Below, piece by piece: positions 30,179 through 40,485 of a stretch of DNA of 64,000 bases. The stretch comes from Octadecabacter sp. (GTDB lineage Bacteria; Pseudomonadota; Alphaproteobacteria; Rhodobacterales; Rhodobacteraceae). The number at the start of each line of letters is the position of its first letter. Position 1 is the stretch's first letter. The translations under genes and the position numbers were made by a program. The notes under the pieces are model-generated. The model made no database searches. It had not been told where the DNA came from and saw nothing but the letters and a program-made list of their open reading frames with translations. The stretch is taken from the NCBI GenBank assembly GCA_028825445.1, contig JAPKAD010000001.1, positions 1-64,000 on the forward strand, read 5' to 3'.

Positions 30179-31056
30179 GCAAACTCTTTATGACTAATTA
30201 AATAAAGCCCTTTGGGCAATTCCCTATAGATTATCTGTACCGTTTTGGTTGCAAATACTACTTACACAAATTTTACTTGTTCCAAGAATAAGATCTTCAT
30301 ATTAACTTTTACAATAGTAAAACCACTGTTACCGCTTGGCCAACTATCTTGAATTAATTACGGAGTGTGTGCTTTTGGCAATAATTTTTTTCCGGCCTAT
30401 GAGATGTCAAAGTTCATGCGTCAAAATTGCGTTGTGAGATAAATAAATTTTTATGGTTTATCGCAACCACTGAGGTGAATGGCATGCTTCTGCCAACGGA
30501 CATCCGCAAAATTTCAAGCGAAAAAACTGGTAAAAGGCATTAACCATACTGCTGCTTTAAAATTGATATAACAGTATTATTGAACGGAGCTTTGTTGAGT
30601 GGGGCGCAAAAATAATTCGTATGAAAAAAATTCTGTCGTGGATAGTTTATGTGGCGAAGAATGCATGATCAAATAAGCTGAATTGGTGTTGTTGCACAAA
30701 ACGGCCTGATGTTGGACTTTCTTTTATGCGACCCAACTTAAACCTAAAGTCAATACTTGAGAAATGCCAAATGTAGTGAATCTATTTAGAATTGCCCTGC
30801 AGATTTAGATTATGTAACCTGTCGATTGAATGCATGTACGGCAAGGCGATGACCGAACAATTTCAAATGGTTCATCTTAGTTTGATGCTGCTTCGGTGGT
30901 GATATCTAGTTAGATAGCGTAAGAGAAAACTTTTCAAATACTTTGAAGATCGGACCGCTTTGTTATGAATTCGTGCTCAAGGAGCGTCTGGCATCCACAA
31001 TGTGGCGTTGATGGGCTTCTTGAAAATGTTTCTGAGGATCAGTCAACTTTTAATAC
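30179..31056. other. gene-free stretch after tRNA-Leu
   Basis: About 880 bp of AT-rich DNA with stops in all frames. I see no gene, repeat or integrase remnant. The last part adjoins the transposase relic and may include its lost C-terminal end. Confidence 0.5.
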
Positions 31057-31734
31057 TCAGATTTTTAGGCACGTGACAGTATTTGTTTTGTGACCAGTAA
31101 TGGTCACTATGCACTTGCAGCTATTATAATCATCTTCTGCTGTGATACTGCAGATTTCCTGATCTGGTGTGATTTGGTCAAGAAAATATTGTAGCATGAG
31201 CAGATCATAAATATCCCTATCTATTACTTTGATGTTACCGATCTAGAGTGTTTTTTTCCCAATGCCCTACTGGGCAAGAATTGTAATTTTTGCGCCATAG
31301 GCGAGGTTAAAATCCAATAAGTCAGCGTATGTTCTACGCAGTTTCCGCTTTGATGCCAGTGCTGTTGATAAAAAGTTATTATTGATTTTTTAAGCCTCGA
31401 TAGGGAACCTTGGTTGATATGTTTTTTTAAGTCGACATGAAGTACCGAAATATTGGACCTTCCGGTCAAGGCCAACCACTTTCAGTAGGCTTTTCATAAA
31501 ACTAATAATCTGCATTAGAGACATCTAAAAAAATAGTATTAACATCATACAAGCCAAGGTTTCAGCGAAGTTATAAAACGGCTGATGCCGCTACTTATCT
31601 TTATTTTTATTGCTGCAAGCAGTGACTTTCTGGCAATCTTAGCGTAATGGTTAAAATTAACTTCTTGGCTCAACCGAAAGTTGATGAGCAGTATTTTTCA
31701 ATGCGTGGTTGTAACTAGACAAGTTCTTTGTCCA
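31057..31734 (-). pseudogene. decayed IS5-type transposase
   Basis: Read on the minus strand over several frames, this shows the IS5-family transposase order. WTKNLSSYNHALKN (near 31730) matches the family's WTNWxxYNxAL start. Next come QPFYNFAETLACMMLILFF and MQIISFMKSLLKVVGLDRKV (31470-31600), matching YSDAAIQTCLTMKVLF...TTGFVESLLRLxGLDW. Last come DIYDLLMLQYFLDQI, TPDQEICSITAEDDYN and SCKCIVTITGHKTN (31070-31200), matching LLDQIPxDEEIGSVTADGAYDTRKCHDAIAxRGA. Stops and frameshifts are frequent, and terminal inverted repeats cannot be found. It is an old insertion. Confidence 0.75.
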
Positions 31735-32149
31735 GTAAATTTGAGGGCAAGTGTATTTATACGCATCAATGATATCACTATATTTGCAATAAGAATCTCC
31801 AAAGCTATTTATAAAAATGCCAGTAGAATCTGTTTGAAGCGTATCTAATGCAAGACATCTTTAAGTCACTTTTTTCGTAAAATTTTATTTAAAGTTACTT
31901 TTATTGAGTTTGAAAATAGTTATAAATTTTTAATAAGTGCTTTACTGGGCAAGCCAAGATAAGTTGAGATCCACTGCTAAACTGGAGCCGTTAGCTAAAG
32001 TGTTAACTGTGCAATTTGTGAGATCGGTTACGATTAAGTGCTCTTTGGTGAGGACGTCTGCGGTATACTGTCGCCATACCACGATTTGAAGGTGAAGTTC
32101 CAGAGATTAAGCTTAAATAAAACTTAGTAATTCAAGAATTGGAAACAAA
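31735..32149. other. gene-free stretch before the pseudoazurin gene
   Basis: About 415 bp with no recognisable gene. It must contain the pseudoazurin promoter. I looked for an FNR-type box (TTGAT-N4-ATCAA) and did not find one. Confidence 0.45.
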
Positions 32150-32596
32150 ATGCGCAATCTACTCATAACTACAGCACTACTTATTGGATCAGTTCTACCA
32201 GTCTTTGCAGATACAATTGAAATCCAGATGCTAAACGAAAATGCGGCTGGTGATCGCATGGTTTTCAGCCAAGAATTGATCCTCGCTGAAGTTGGCGATG
32301 TGATACAGTTTATAGCTACTGACAGGTCACACAATGCGCAATCCGTTAGGGATGCACTTCCCGAAGGTCAAGAAGCGTTTAAAGGAAGAATGAGTCAGGA
32401 TGTTCAGTACCTTGTCACTGAAACAGGCTTGACGGCAGTTGTTTGTCAACCTCATCAGACTATGGGCATGGTTGCATTGATAGTTGTTGGAAATGATCTC
32501 AGTAATGCTCAAGATATACTCGACTCTCGTATTCGTGGGGCTGGTAAAGACAAGATTGAGGCGCTAATCGAAGAGGCCCGAGCTACTCAATCTTAA
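32150..32596 (+). CDS. pseudoazurin (type I blue copper protein)
   Basis: A 148-residue periplasmic electron carrier. It has a signal peptide (MRNLLITTALLIGSVLPVFA) and a cupredoxin domain. All four copper ligands are visible: His61 in the SHNAQ motif, then Cys99, His102 and Met107 in VVCQPHQTMGM. Length and spacing fit pseudoazurin, the usual electron donor to copper nitrite reductase or nitrous oxide reductase. No denitrification gene is within the window. It is the only intact gene in a 3.8-kb stretch of decayed DNA between tRNA-Leu and metG. Confidence 0.9.
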   Translation: MRNLLITTALLIGSVLPVFADTIEIQMLNENAAGDRMVFSQELILAEVGDVIQFIATDRSHNAQSVRDALPEGQEAFKGRMSQDVQYLVTETGLTAVVCQPHQTMGMVALIVVGNDLSNAQDILDSRIRGAGKDKIEALIEEARATQS

Positions 32597-33988
32597 CGTC
32601 CTAAAACGGGCTGTGCGGAATCAAAGTATTTTTTCATTATCATATAGACTTGAATTAAACATATCTTCTCAGGTCTTAGGAAAAACAAGGTTAATTTTAA
32701 TTCCTTATGGTCCATCAATATCTTTCAGGAAGTGGTCTATAACTTCCCGTTGTCTTATATTGCTTTTAAAAATGCAATAAAAGGCAACGGTTCATGTATA
32801 AATATCAACCATTTATAATTCTGTAGTTCATAGTTGAGTGCGATTTAGCGTATGGTACTGATTTATATGACATTCAAGTCTCTATCCGAGTCAGGCTTTT
32901 TAAAGTCTTTATTTGTAGTAATCTCGCAGTAATAGTTAGGTTATAAAGCCTCCAATACAAATATTTATTAAGATAATAATCACTTCAGTTAAACCACCCA
33001 CAGCTTAAGAGGCAAATTGGTAAAAGATGATTGCTCTCTAATTTTCGGTATAAAAGTTTGTGCTGCCTTTTATAAAAGTTTGACTAATTTGCCAGCCTTT
33101 TGAGACTTGAAATATGCCATTGAGGCAAAGTTACCTGTAATTGGTTAAAAGCTTTTACGCTCGTCATCGTCTTCTTTTAGGCTGAAGCGCAAAATATTGA
33201 TGGACAGAAATTACGTGTGTTTAATATCGTCGTAAAAGGGTACCCAATTGGTTTTGATCGAGAACAGTCTCGATCAACCAATATAAGTGTGACAACACTT
33301 GGCGCACAAAAAAATCAAGAAATGACAGTAACAGGTCACAGCCTAAATACCATTGACCACAAGCGTGTTGTCCTCATGGCAGCCAAAAAATACTGATAGA
33401 GCTAAAGTGAATTTAAATAAAAAAATATAATTTATGTCAAATAAGTTTTATTGAGACCAGCCCGGAAGATGGACGTGTAATACTCCGCGTTGACTGATGT
33501 TGACAGAATCACTCCTTGGATACGATTTAATGAGATTTTTGAGAAAGACTGTTTCAGAAAAGGAAAACCTGATGCATCTTTGAAAAAAAGAAGCGGTAAG
33601 AGTAGTAGTCGCCTAAGCCAGACTAATGCAGAAAAGATGAAACAAGTATGGTGTTCATGTTGAACCTTGGATGAAAAAAATCAAATCATTTTAAAAGTAA
33701 TTTTTTTTAGGGTTATTAATTCAGAAATTTACTATTCAAAAAAATTGTAGTTTTTGTAGGAATTGAACGGATCGTTGAATTACGTTTGGAAAATCTAAAA
33801 ATCAACAGATTAAATACGATCTCACCAAATATAAATGTCGACAAGTAGGTAAGACGCCACGAAGGCGTCCTTAATCGAGTTTACGAACGCTATAAAATCG
33901 CAGCCATTACCGCCCTTGTCTTCAAAGGCGGTAGTGCTGTGTCATAAGTTGTTGCGACCAACGGCGATGCATATATCAAAGCGCCGAG
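32597..33988. other. 1.4-kb gene-poor stretch between the pseudoazurin gene and metG
   Basis: No full gene is visible. A stop-to-stop open frame at 33181-33396 (plus strand, no ATG or other obvious start) reads like real protein, with segments such as KLRVFNIVVKGYPIGFDRE and EMTVTGHSLNTIDHKRV, so it may be the end of a lost gene I cannot name. It contains a 10-bp inverted repeat (33254-33263 and 33268-33277). Two hairpins near 33853-33869 and 33909-33932 follow metG on its strand. Confidence 0.5.
33909..33932 (-). terminator. hairpin beyond metG
   Basis: ACCGCC (33909-33914) pairs with GGCGGT (33927-33932), and the inner TTG/CAA extends the stem around a TCTT loop. It lies about 57 bp past the metG stop. 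Only a weak T-rich tail (GATTTTATAG) follows on the minus strand. A second perfect 6-bp stem, GACGCC/GGCGTC, lies further on at 33853-33869. Confidence 0.5.
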
Positions 33989-35701
33989 TTATTCCCGTGT
34001 TCCAGCAAACTTTTCGACCCATTCTTCACGTTGTTCGTCAGAGATTTTGGCAAACAGATTTTCAGGAACTGTAAACAGATGTCCTGCGGGCAGTGCGCGC
34101 GCTGCAGCGTTCATGTCGTCGGGCCAGTCCATGTCCATTGTTTTCATTGCCGATAGCAATGTCGCGGAAGCAGTTGGAATAAATGGCTCAGAAATAACTG
34201 CGTAAATTCGGATCAGATTAAGCGCAAGCCGGATTTGTGCCGCTGCCTTGTCGGGATCGACCTTTAACACTGACCACGGTGCGGCGGTCTGCAAATATTC
34301 GTTGCCAGCTGCCCACATAGCGCGCAATTCGGCGGCGGCTTTACGCACTTCGATTGCATCCATCGCGGCTTGATATGCCCCAAGGCGAGTTTGCAAATCA
34401 GCAATAAGCTTATTTTCAATTTCGCCATATTCGCCCCCTGCTGGAACCTCCTCAGAAAACTTAGAGCGGCAGAATTTTGTGACTCGACTGACAAAATTTC
34501 CCAACACATCTGCGAGGTCTTTGTTTGTGTCAGTCTGGAAAGCATCCCATGTGAATTCTGCGTCCGAGGTTTCGGGTGCGTGTGACAAAAGCCACCAGCG
34601 CCAATAGTCCGCTGGAAGGATTTCAAGTGCTTGATCCATGAACACGCCACGCCCGCGTGAAGTGGAAAACTGTCCACCGTCGTAATTCAAAAAGTTAAAT
34701 GATTTTAAAAAATCAACCCGCTTCCAAGGCTCACCAGATCCAATGATTGTGGCAGGAAAGCTTAGCGTGTGGAAAGGCACATTATCTTTGCCCATAAACT
34801 GTGTGTATCGTACGTCCTCCGCACCTTTGTCTGTGCGCCACCAGCGGGCCCAATCTTTACCACCTGTCGCCTCTGACCATTCCTGCGCGCAGGCGATGTA
34901 TTCTATCGGCGCGTCGAACCAAACGTAAAAAACCTTTCCTTCCATTCCAGGCCAAGGTGCGTCGCTGCGCATCACTGGGACGCCCCAATCAAGGTCGCGG
35001 GTAATACCACGGTCTTGTAATCCGTCACCATCGTGCAGCCATTTTTTCGCAATCGACGTTGTCAAAACAGGCCAACCTGTCTGACTATCGATCCACGTTT
35101 CGATATCGTCCTTCAGTTTGGACTGCAGTAGATACAGATGTTTGGTGTCGCGCATTTCCAGATTAGTGGATCCCGAAATTGTTGAGTATGGATTAATTAG
35201 ATCAACAGGATCAAGTTGTTTGGTGCAATTATCACATTGATCGCCGCGCGCAGACCCGAAGCCGCAGTTAGGACAGGTACCCTCAATGTAGCGATCAGGC
35301 AGGTACCTTCCATCTTCATGTGAATACATTTGTGTCTCTATGCGTTCTTCGATTAAACCTTTGTCAGCCAGAACACTGGCAAAGTGCTGTGTTAATGCGT
35401 GGTTTTGACTAGAAGAAGATCTACCATAATGGTCAAACGACAAACCGAACAGCGACGCTAAGTCTGATTGAACTGTCCACATATCAGTGCAATATTCTGC
35501 TACTGGCTTGCCTACTTTGGCGGCGGCCAACTCTGCTGGCGTGCCATGTTCGTCTGTCGCGCATAAAAAAAGAACTTCATGGCCACGTCTGCGTAGATAG
35601 CGAGCGTACAGATCAGCTGGAAGTTGACTTCCTATCAAATTGCCGAGGTGTTTGATCCCGTTGATATACGGAATTGCGGATGTGATGAGATGACGTGCCA
35701 T
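33989..35701 (-). CDS. metG: methionyl-tRNA synthetase
   Basis: A 570-residue class Ia synthetase that charges initiator and elongator tRNA-Met. The HIGH motif is present as [14 protein letters not shown] (residues 12-25). A four-cysteine zinc knuckle is at [18 protein letters not shown] (near 146), and the KMSKS loop appears as the FSTSRG variant used by this MetG class (near 340). The anticodon-binding helical domain completes the protein. The C-terminal dimerisation domain of some MetG proteins is absent, which is normal for this class. The gene stands alone. Confidence 0.97.
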   Translation of the reverse strand: MARHLITSAIPYINGIKHLGNLIGSQLPADLYARYLRRRGHEVLFLCATDEHGTPAELAAAKVGKPVAEYCTDMWTVQSDLASLFGLSFDHYGRSSSSQNHALTQHFASVLADKGLIEERIETQMYSHEDGRYLPDRYIEGTCPNCGFGSARGDQCDNCTKQLDPVDLINPYSTISGSTNLEMRDTKHLYLLQSKLKDDIETWIDSQTGWPVLTTSIAKKWLHDGDGLQDRGITRDLDWGVPVMRSDAPWPGMEGKVFYVWFDAPIEYIACAQEWSEATGGKDWARWWRTDKGAEDVRYTQFMGKDNVPFHTLSFPATIIGSGEPWKRVDFLKSFNFLNYDGGQFSTSRGRGVFMDQALEILPADYWRWWLLSHAPETSDAEFTWDAFQTDTNKDLADVLGNFVSRVTKFCRSKFSEEVPAGGEYGEIENKLIADLQTRLGAYQAAMDAIEVRKAAAELRAMWAAGNEYLQTAAPWSVLKVDPDKAAAQIRLALNLIRIYAVISEPFIPTASATLLSAMKTMDMDWPDDMNAAARALPAGHLFTVPENLFAKISDEQREEWVEKFAGTRE

Positions 35702-37112
35702 ATTTTCCTACCAATGCGCTGTTGGATCGGTCTAGCGTGAAGTGCCCTAGGATGCCAGCATTTGAAACGACAATCGCGATGTTGCTAGTGATCCCGACTA
35801 CGTCGCAAAAGTTGCCTAACGGAAAACGACGTTTGCGGAGCGTAAACATGGTATGTTCGGACATCGTGGTTGTCGGGTAAACACATCTGGCTGAAACCGA
35901 AAAATGATTAATTTAACCTGATGGACTGAGATAAAATTAGACATCGCAAATGATCCGAATAAGGCGATTATAATGATGCTAACAAAAAAGCTGCGATGGC
36001 ACCTGTCGCATAAAAAATCATTACTAGGTATAGTCAGACGCGCTTCTAAGGTGTCGTGATGCATAAATATTTGCAGTGGTGACTTAATAGACGGGAAACG
36101 TGGCGAGCTCAAAAATGTTTGCATTAATTTGTAACGCACGCGTTGCAAAGTCTGGATATTGTGATTGTGATGACATTGATTAAAGAGATTAAAACCAAAA
36201 CCGATCATACTTATCAGTAAAACAGCTAACTTTAAATTGTATAGTGGCATCACTTGTAACAAATGCAGCTAATAACAAGCTGATCAGACTGACCTAAAGA
36301 TCTACTTCTTGGCTATAATTAGGGCTTACCATTAAAGGTAATGCGCCCGATAGTCCCGCGAGAAATTCTCCTGCCACCACAAGGGGCAACATGCGCCAAG
36401 GCAGCCTTAGTGATACATGTAGTGCACTGGGAGTTTTGGTTTGCGGCACACTGGTTAACGCCAGAGGTAACATTGCTGCACAGGACCGTCAGTATATTAC
36501 ATGTAATACCGGCTCCCATTCTCGCCAAGTTGCCAACCATTATTTGCGCCATAAGGCTGCCGTACACGTCAAAATGAGGTATAATTTTTGGTGTGTTTGC
36601 ACGACGCATTTGTCGCTTTTTCCTAAAGCTAGTTTTTGATTAGCTTAGATTTTCTCACAATTTAAACATATTAAACTAAACATAAAAAAATCACATATAT
36701 TCAGATTTTTAATTAGATTGTGATCCGCCATGGTAATGGAACGCTTTGCTGTGAAGACAGAAAATATACGGATGTGGCCGATATGTCCCACCAGGCGCGG
36801 TGCCTACCGATAGTTAAAAAAAGGCTAAGAATGCATAGATTAATGAAAATCGATATTGCCTTAATTAAAGCCGTTTTATAAGGATTTAAAATGCGTTCAG
36901 GGCGTTGACGTTGTACAATACTATTTGCAACTTTAATGCTGATAGCAACAGGGCTGTAAAGGCGATTAACATCCGTATCTGAATAAGCTTCCAAGGTGTA
37001 TTTGACTTATATGTCGTAATTGACATGCCGTGTTATGGACGGGGCACTTGTGAGGGTTGCGGTGGGCTGCCGGCAGGCTATGTTTCACAAAATTCTAACT
37101 GTGGGACGTATT
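35702..37112. other. 1.4-kb gene-poor stretch with a possible MFS transporter relic
   Basis: No intact gene. On the minus strand between about 36310 and 36620, two frames together give MLPLALTSVPQTKTPSALHV and RLPWRMLPLVVAGEFLAGLS, which resembles the middle of an MFS transporter of the YcaD type (LPLALTR...SP...GxFxxGLxxG). This is suggestive only. Open frames at 35816-36262 and 36713-36994 (minus) have no recognisable motif. Confidence 0.35.
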
Positions 37113-38153
37113 ATGAAAAAGATTGAGCTTGGGCGCACAGGAATTATGGTCAGTGACTGGTGTCTTGGCACGATGACGTTTTCGACGCAAACCCCGCAAG
37201 ACGATGCGCATCGCCAAATTGACATGGCGTTGGATGCAGAGCTTAATTTTCTTGATACTGCCGAAATGTATCCGGTTAATCCGATGCGTAAAGATACTGT
37301 TGGAAACTCTGAAAAGTGCATAGCTGAATGGATCACCAAAACTGGACGGCGCAAGGATGTCGTAATTGCTACCAAAGCTGGTGGGGATAGTCCGATGATT
37401 CGTGGTGGAGCAGGCTTTACGCCCGAAAATATCCTCGATGTTCTAGACGGTAATCTGGCACGGCTTGGGACGGATTACATTGATCTTTACCAACTTCATT
37501 GGCCTGCACGAGGGTCGTATATGTTTCGACAGAACTGGACATTTGATCCAAGTGGACAAAATCGTGCACAGACGATGGATCACATTGCAGGGGTGTTGGA
37601 CAAGTTGAAGCAGGCACAAGACGCTGGCAAAATTCGTGCTTTTGGCCTTTCCAATGAAAGCGCGTGGGGCACAACGAAATGGATCGACGTGGCTTCAAAA
37701 ACTGGTGCACCGCGAGTGGCGTCTGTGCAGAACGAATATTCGTTACTATGCAGGTTGTATGACACCGATATGGCAGAAATGTCAGTCAATGAAGATGTGG
37801 TGTGTTTTTCGTTCTCACCACTGGCAGCGGGGCTTTTGACTGGTAAATATCAGAATGATGCTGTGCCGGATGGATCGCGTATGACATTTGGGCCCCAGCT
37901 GGGTGGGCGCATTCAGCCGCGTGTGTTTGATGCCGTTGATGCCTATATTAAGGTAGCGCATAAATACGATATGTCGCTGGCGCACATGGCGATGGCATTC
38001 CAGCGGTCTCGCCCATTTAAGGTCAGTGCTATTTTCGGTGCGTCCACGTCGATGCAACTGGCGGAACTCTTGAAGGGAAAAGATATTAAACTTTCCAACG
38101 AGGTCTTAGCAGATATTGATACCGCTCACCGAGCCCACCCAATGCCTTTTTAA
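37113..38153 (+). CDS. aldo/keto reductase (Tas/YghZ-like)
   Basis: A 346-residue NADPH-dependent aldo/keto reductase. The catalytic tetrad can be placed: Asp and Tyr in FLDTAEMYPVN (near residue 48), Lys in VVIATKAGG (near 88), His in DLYQLHWPARG (near 125). The C-terminal NADP-binding region SAIFGASTSMQLAELLKG is present. Length and the MYPVNPMRKDTVGNSE loop match Tas-type enzymes. The start ATG 37113 follows GGGACG. The substrate is unknown. A 20-bp tandem repeat overlaps the stop codon. Confidence 0.9.
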   Translation: MKKIELGRTGIMVSDWCLGTMTFSTQTPQDDAHRQIDMALDAELNFLDTAEMYPVNPMRKDTVGNSEKCIAEWITKTGRRKDVVIATKAGGDSPMIRGGAGFTPENILDVLDGNLARLGTDYIDLYQLHWPARGSYMFRQNWTFDPSGQNRAQTMDHIAGVLDKLKQAQDAGKIRAFGLSNESAWGTTKWIDVASKTGAPRVASVQNEYSLLCRLYDTDMAEMSVNEDVVCFSFSPLAAGLLTGKYQNDAVPDGSRMTFGPQLGGRIQPRVFDAVDAYIKVAHKYDMSLAHMAMAFQRSRPFKVSAIFGASTSMQLAELLKGKDIKLSNEVLADIDTAHRAHPMPF

Positions 38154-38180
38154 ATTATACAATGCCTTTTTGAATTATAC
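38141..38180. repeat. 20-bp tandem duplication over a stop codon
   Basis: AATGCCTTTTTAAATTATAC (38141-38160) is followed at once by AATGCCTTTTTGAATTATAC (38161-38180), with a single A/G difference. The first copy supplies the last codons and TAA stop of the aldo/keto reductase gene. The second lies just downstream, so the protein is unchanged. Confidence 0.95.
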
Positions 38181-38474
38181 AATCAAGTGGAACGACTTTG
38201 TTGCGCATGAAAAATTATTATTAAATGCGATTGGTGGTGGAGTGAATCTTTTCTAATTGGGTAAGTTAACTTGTTGGTGCCTCCGGTGGTGGTCATTCAT
38301 AAATAAAAATGTAATCTATAATACTAGTTTAGATTTAAACCATGGCCCAGATCTTGCGATTTTTTATACGTTAGGCATCGCAAGACCGATTGTTAACAAC
38401 ATTCGTGTAGCATCCTTAATGTGGGCTTGCGTGTCAAATCTGTCTGGCTAATGTCGCCTAAAAGGGAGAATTCC
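38154..38474. other. intergenic region before the carnitine cluster
   Basis: About 320 bp without a gene. It starts with the second copy of the 20-bp tandem repeat and must hold the promoter for the BKACE gene. I see no clear operator. Confidence 0.5.
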
Positions 38475-39386
38475 ATGCCACTCGCCATGAATCGTGACGT
38501 TTTTATCACCGCGGCAATTACCGGATCAGGTAGCACCCAAGATCGCAGCCCACATGTGCCGCGTTCGCCCGAAGAAATTGCCAATAGCGCCATTAACGCT
38601 GCTAAAGCGGGGGCAGCGGTGGTTCATTGCCATGTACGTGATCCTGAGACAGGCGTGCCGAGCAGGCGGCTGGATCTGTATTGTGAATTGACGGATCGCA
38701 TTCGTTCGGCTGATGTTGATGTGGTATTAAACCTTACGGCCGGCATGGGTGGTGACATTGTATTTGGTGGCACGGAAAGCCCTTTGCCAACGGTCGTGGG
38801 CACTGACATGGTGGGGGCCACCGAACGGGTTGCACATGTGGCGCAATGCTTGCCTGAGATTTGTACGCTTGACTGTGGCACGATGAATTTCGCAGAAGCT
38901 GACTATGTTATGACCAACACCCCCGGCATGTTACGTGTCATGGGGCAGATTATGACCAACATTGGTGTAAAACCTGAGATTGAAGCGTTTGATACTGGCC
39001 ATCTGTGGTTCGCTAAGCAGCTTGTAGCGGAGGGTATTCTGGAACCCAATGCACTGGTTCAGCTGTGCATGGGGGTACCGTGGGGCGCTCCTGACGATCT
39101 CAATACGTTCATGGCGATGGTCAATAACGTCCCTCCTGAATGGACGTTTAGTGCCTTTGGCTTAGGGCGTAACCAAATGCCTTTTGTTGCGGCATCTGTC
39201 TTGGCTGGTGGTAATGTTCGTGTTGGGCTTGAAGATAATCTGATGCTGGATCGTGGCGTGCTGGGGACTAACGCACAACTTGTGGAACGGGCTTATGGTA
39301 TAATCACCAACCTTGGTGCGCGGGTAATTGGACCTGATGAGGTGCGTAAAAAACTTGGGCTGGTGAAGCAAGCGCCAATGGGTTGA
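38475..39386 (+). CDS. BKACE family 3-keto acid cleavage enzyme (probable 3-dehydrocarnitine cleavage)
   Basis: A 303-residue TIM-barrel enzyme of the beta-keto acid cleavage (BKACE/DUF849) family, which uses a zinc ion and acetyl-CoA to split beta-keto acids. The zinc-ligand motif VVHCHVRDPETG is near residue 47. The sequences LNLTAGMGGDIVFGG, LDCGTMNF, EIEAFDTGHLWF, GVPWGAP and VRVGLEDNLML follow in family order. Its place next to carnitine dehydrogenase suggests it converts 3-dehydrocarnitine plus acetyl-CoA to betainyl-CoA and acetoacetate. ATG 38475 has AAGGGAGA upstream; ATG 38451 is possible. Confidence 0.9.
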   Translation: MPLAMNRDVFITAAITGSGSTQDRSPHVPRSPEEIANSAINAAKAGAAVVHCHVRDPETGVPSRRLDLYCELTDRIRSADVDVVLNLTAGMGGDIVFGGTESPLPTVVGTDMVGATERVAHVAQCLPEICTLDCGTMNFAEADYVMTNTPGMLRVMGQIMTNIGVKPEIEAFDTGHLWFAKQLVAEGILEPNALVQLCMGVPWGAPDDLNTFMAMVNNVPPEWTFSAFGLGRNQMPFVAASVLAGGNVRVGLEDNLMLDRGVLGTNAQLVERAYGIITNLGARVIGPDEVRKKLGLVKQAPMG

Positions 39387-39565
39387 TAGATTGCATTAAA
39401 AACTGACCATGACCTGTGCCTTATGGGTTACAATCTTCGAATGCGTGCCGACCGCTTTACGAGCTTCGTTTGTATGCCGATAGTTGAAAAATTATCTGTA
39501 TTGAGAACGTTGGACATATCCTGTTTGGGCCTAATGGTACGTTTTGTGCTTAGGCTTAGCGGCCA

Positions 39566-40102
39566 ATGATGAGGCGTGTTTGTTCAGTACTAATTCTGAT
39601 GCAGTTGGTTGCTTGCGCGCAAGCACAGCCTATTCCGCTTCAAAGAGCCGTTTTTCGTGATTTGTCCGCCCAGATTGCATCGCAAACCAACGTTACTGCG
39701 GATCGACTGGCCGGAAACTGGGTTGTTCGGCAAAGATTTGCCAATCAGCCTGGCCCAGTTGGAGGCGTAACATTTTCAACTTTACCAAACGATGCGTTGC
39801 AAATGGCACAGACACATCAAACGTGCGACCTAAATGTCTGTGTGATTGTTCACACCCAAGTTTTACTAAAACCAATGGGATTGGGCCGTTGGATGCCCCT
39901 TAATTCGCCAATGACTTTTCCAAGCCAACAAATCTGGGTTATGTGGATGGATTTTGAAAGTCGTACGGCGGCAATTGGTAGCCCGTCGGGCCAATTTGGT
40001 TGGATCATGGACAAGAACCCTACCGGAGGCGACGACCGCATCATTGCAGCGCGCGACATCATGGACTGGTTCGGCTATGATGTCGCAAATCTTCAAGAGT
40101 AA
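39566..40102 (+). CDS. lipocalin-like lipoprotein
   Basis: A 178-residue predicted lipoprotein. The lipobox is LVAC (cysteine near residue 17), so it should be anchored in a membrane. The start of the mature domain, RLAGNWVVRQRF, carries the GxW of lipocalins. The end, AAIGSPSGQFGWIMDKNPTG, then ARDIMDWFGYD, resembles Blc-type bacterial lipocalins. It sits between the BKACE and carnitine dehydrogenase genes on the same strand, but gaps of 179 and 383 bp make a shared operon uncertain. The ligand is unknown. Confidence 0.75.
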   Translation: MMRRVCSVLILMQLVACAQAQPIPLQRAVFRDLSAQIASQTNVTADRLAGNWVVRQRFANQPGPVGGVTFSTLPNDALQMAQTHQTCDLNVCVIVHTQVLLKPMGLGRWMPLNSPMTFPSQQIWVMWMDFESRTAAIGSPSGQFGWIMDKNPTGGDDRIIAARDIMDWFGYDVANLQE

Positions 40103-40485
40103 AAACAATGAATTCTTATTCCTTGGCTTTGGGTTTGTGCTGGCTTTTGTCTTATGTGTCAAAATTAATTTGCCCGGTTTTAGAGTTACGGCTGATCCAA
40201 CGGGTAGTAGTGGTTTTCGCAAATTATTCGTCCTTGGATTAATCATTACGTTAGAAGATTGTGGCGCTCGTGGTGATGTTATAATCTAAGGCTTAAGTAG
40301 CTAAATACTTGCTTGAGATCCGCTGTTTCCAAACGAACCTGTTAATGCAAACTAATTTGACCATCCCGGCATTCAGATTCTGCAGGTGGTGGCTGTTGTG
40401 AGTGGCTAAGCGAGCAATTTGTCTTGACGACTCCAGTAAAAAAGACTCGCATGAGCCGGAACTTTAATTTTTGAAAGGGCGAAAT
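40103..40485. other. 383-bp gap inside the carnitine cluster
   Basis: No gene is visible. The gap is unusually long for genes of one pathway and may hold a separate promoter for the dehydrogenase-SDR pair. I see no clear operator sequence. Confidence 0.45.

Noticed and set aside
33247-33282. inverted repeat as a possible recombination or attachment site
   Set aside because: It lies within a protein-like frame, no partner copy is visible in the window, and no integrase is nearby.
30158-33988. genomic island bounded by a tRNA-Leu attachment repeat
   Set aside because: I looked for a second copy of the tRNA 3' end (GTTCGAGTCCGGCCG) downstream and found none.
35816-36262. 148-codon minus-strand open frame upstream of metG
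   Set aside because: Composition rich in His, Phe and Cys with no family resemblance and no ribosome binding site; probably chance in AT-rich DNA.
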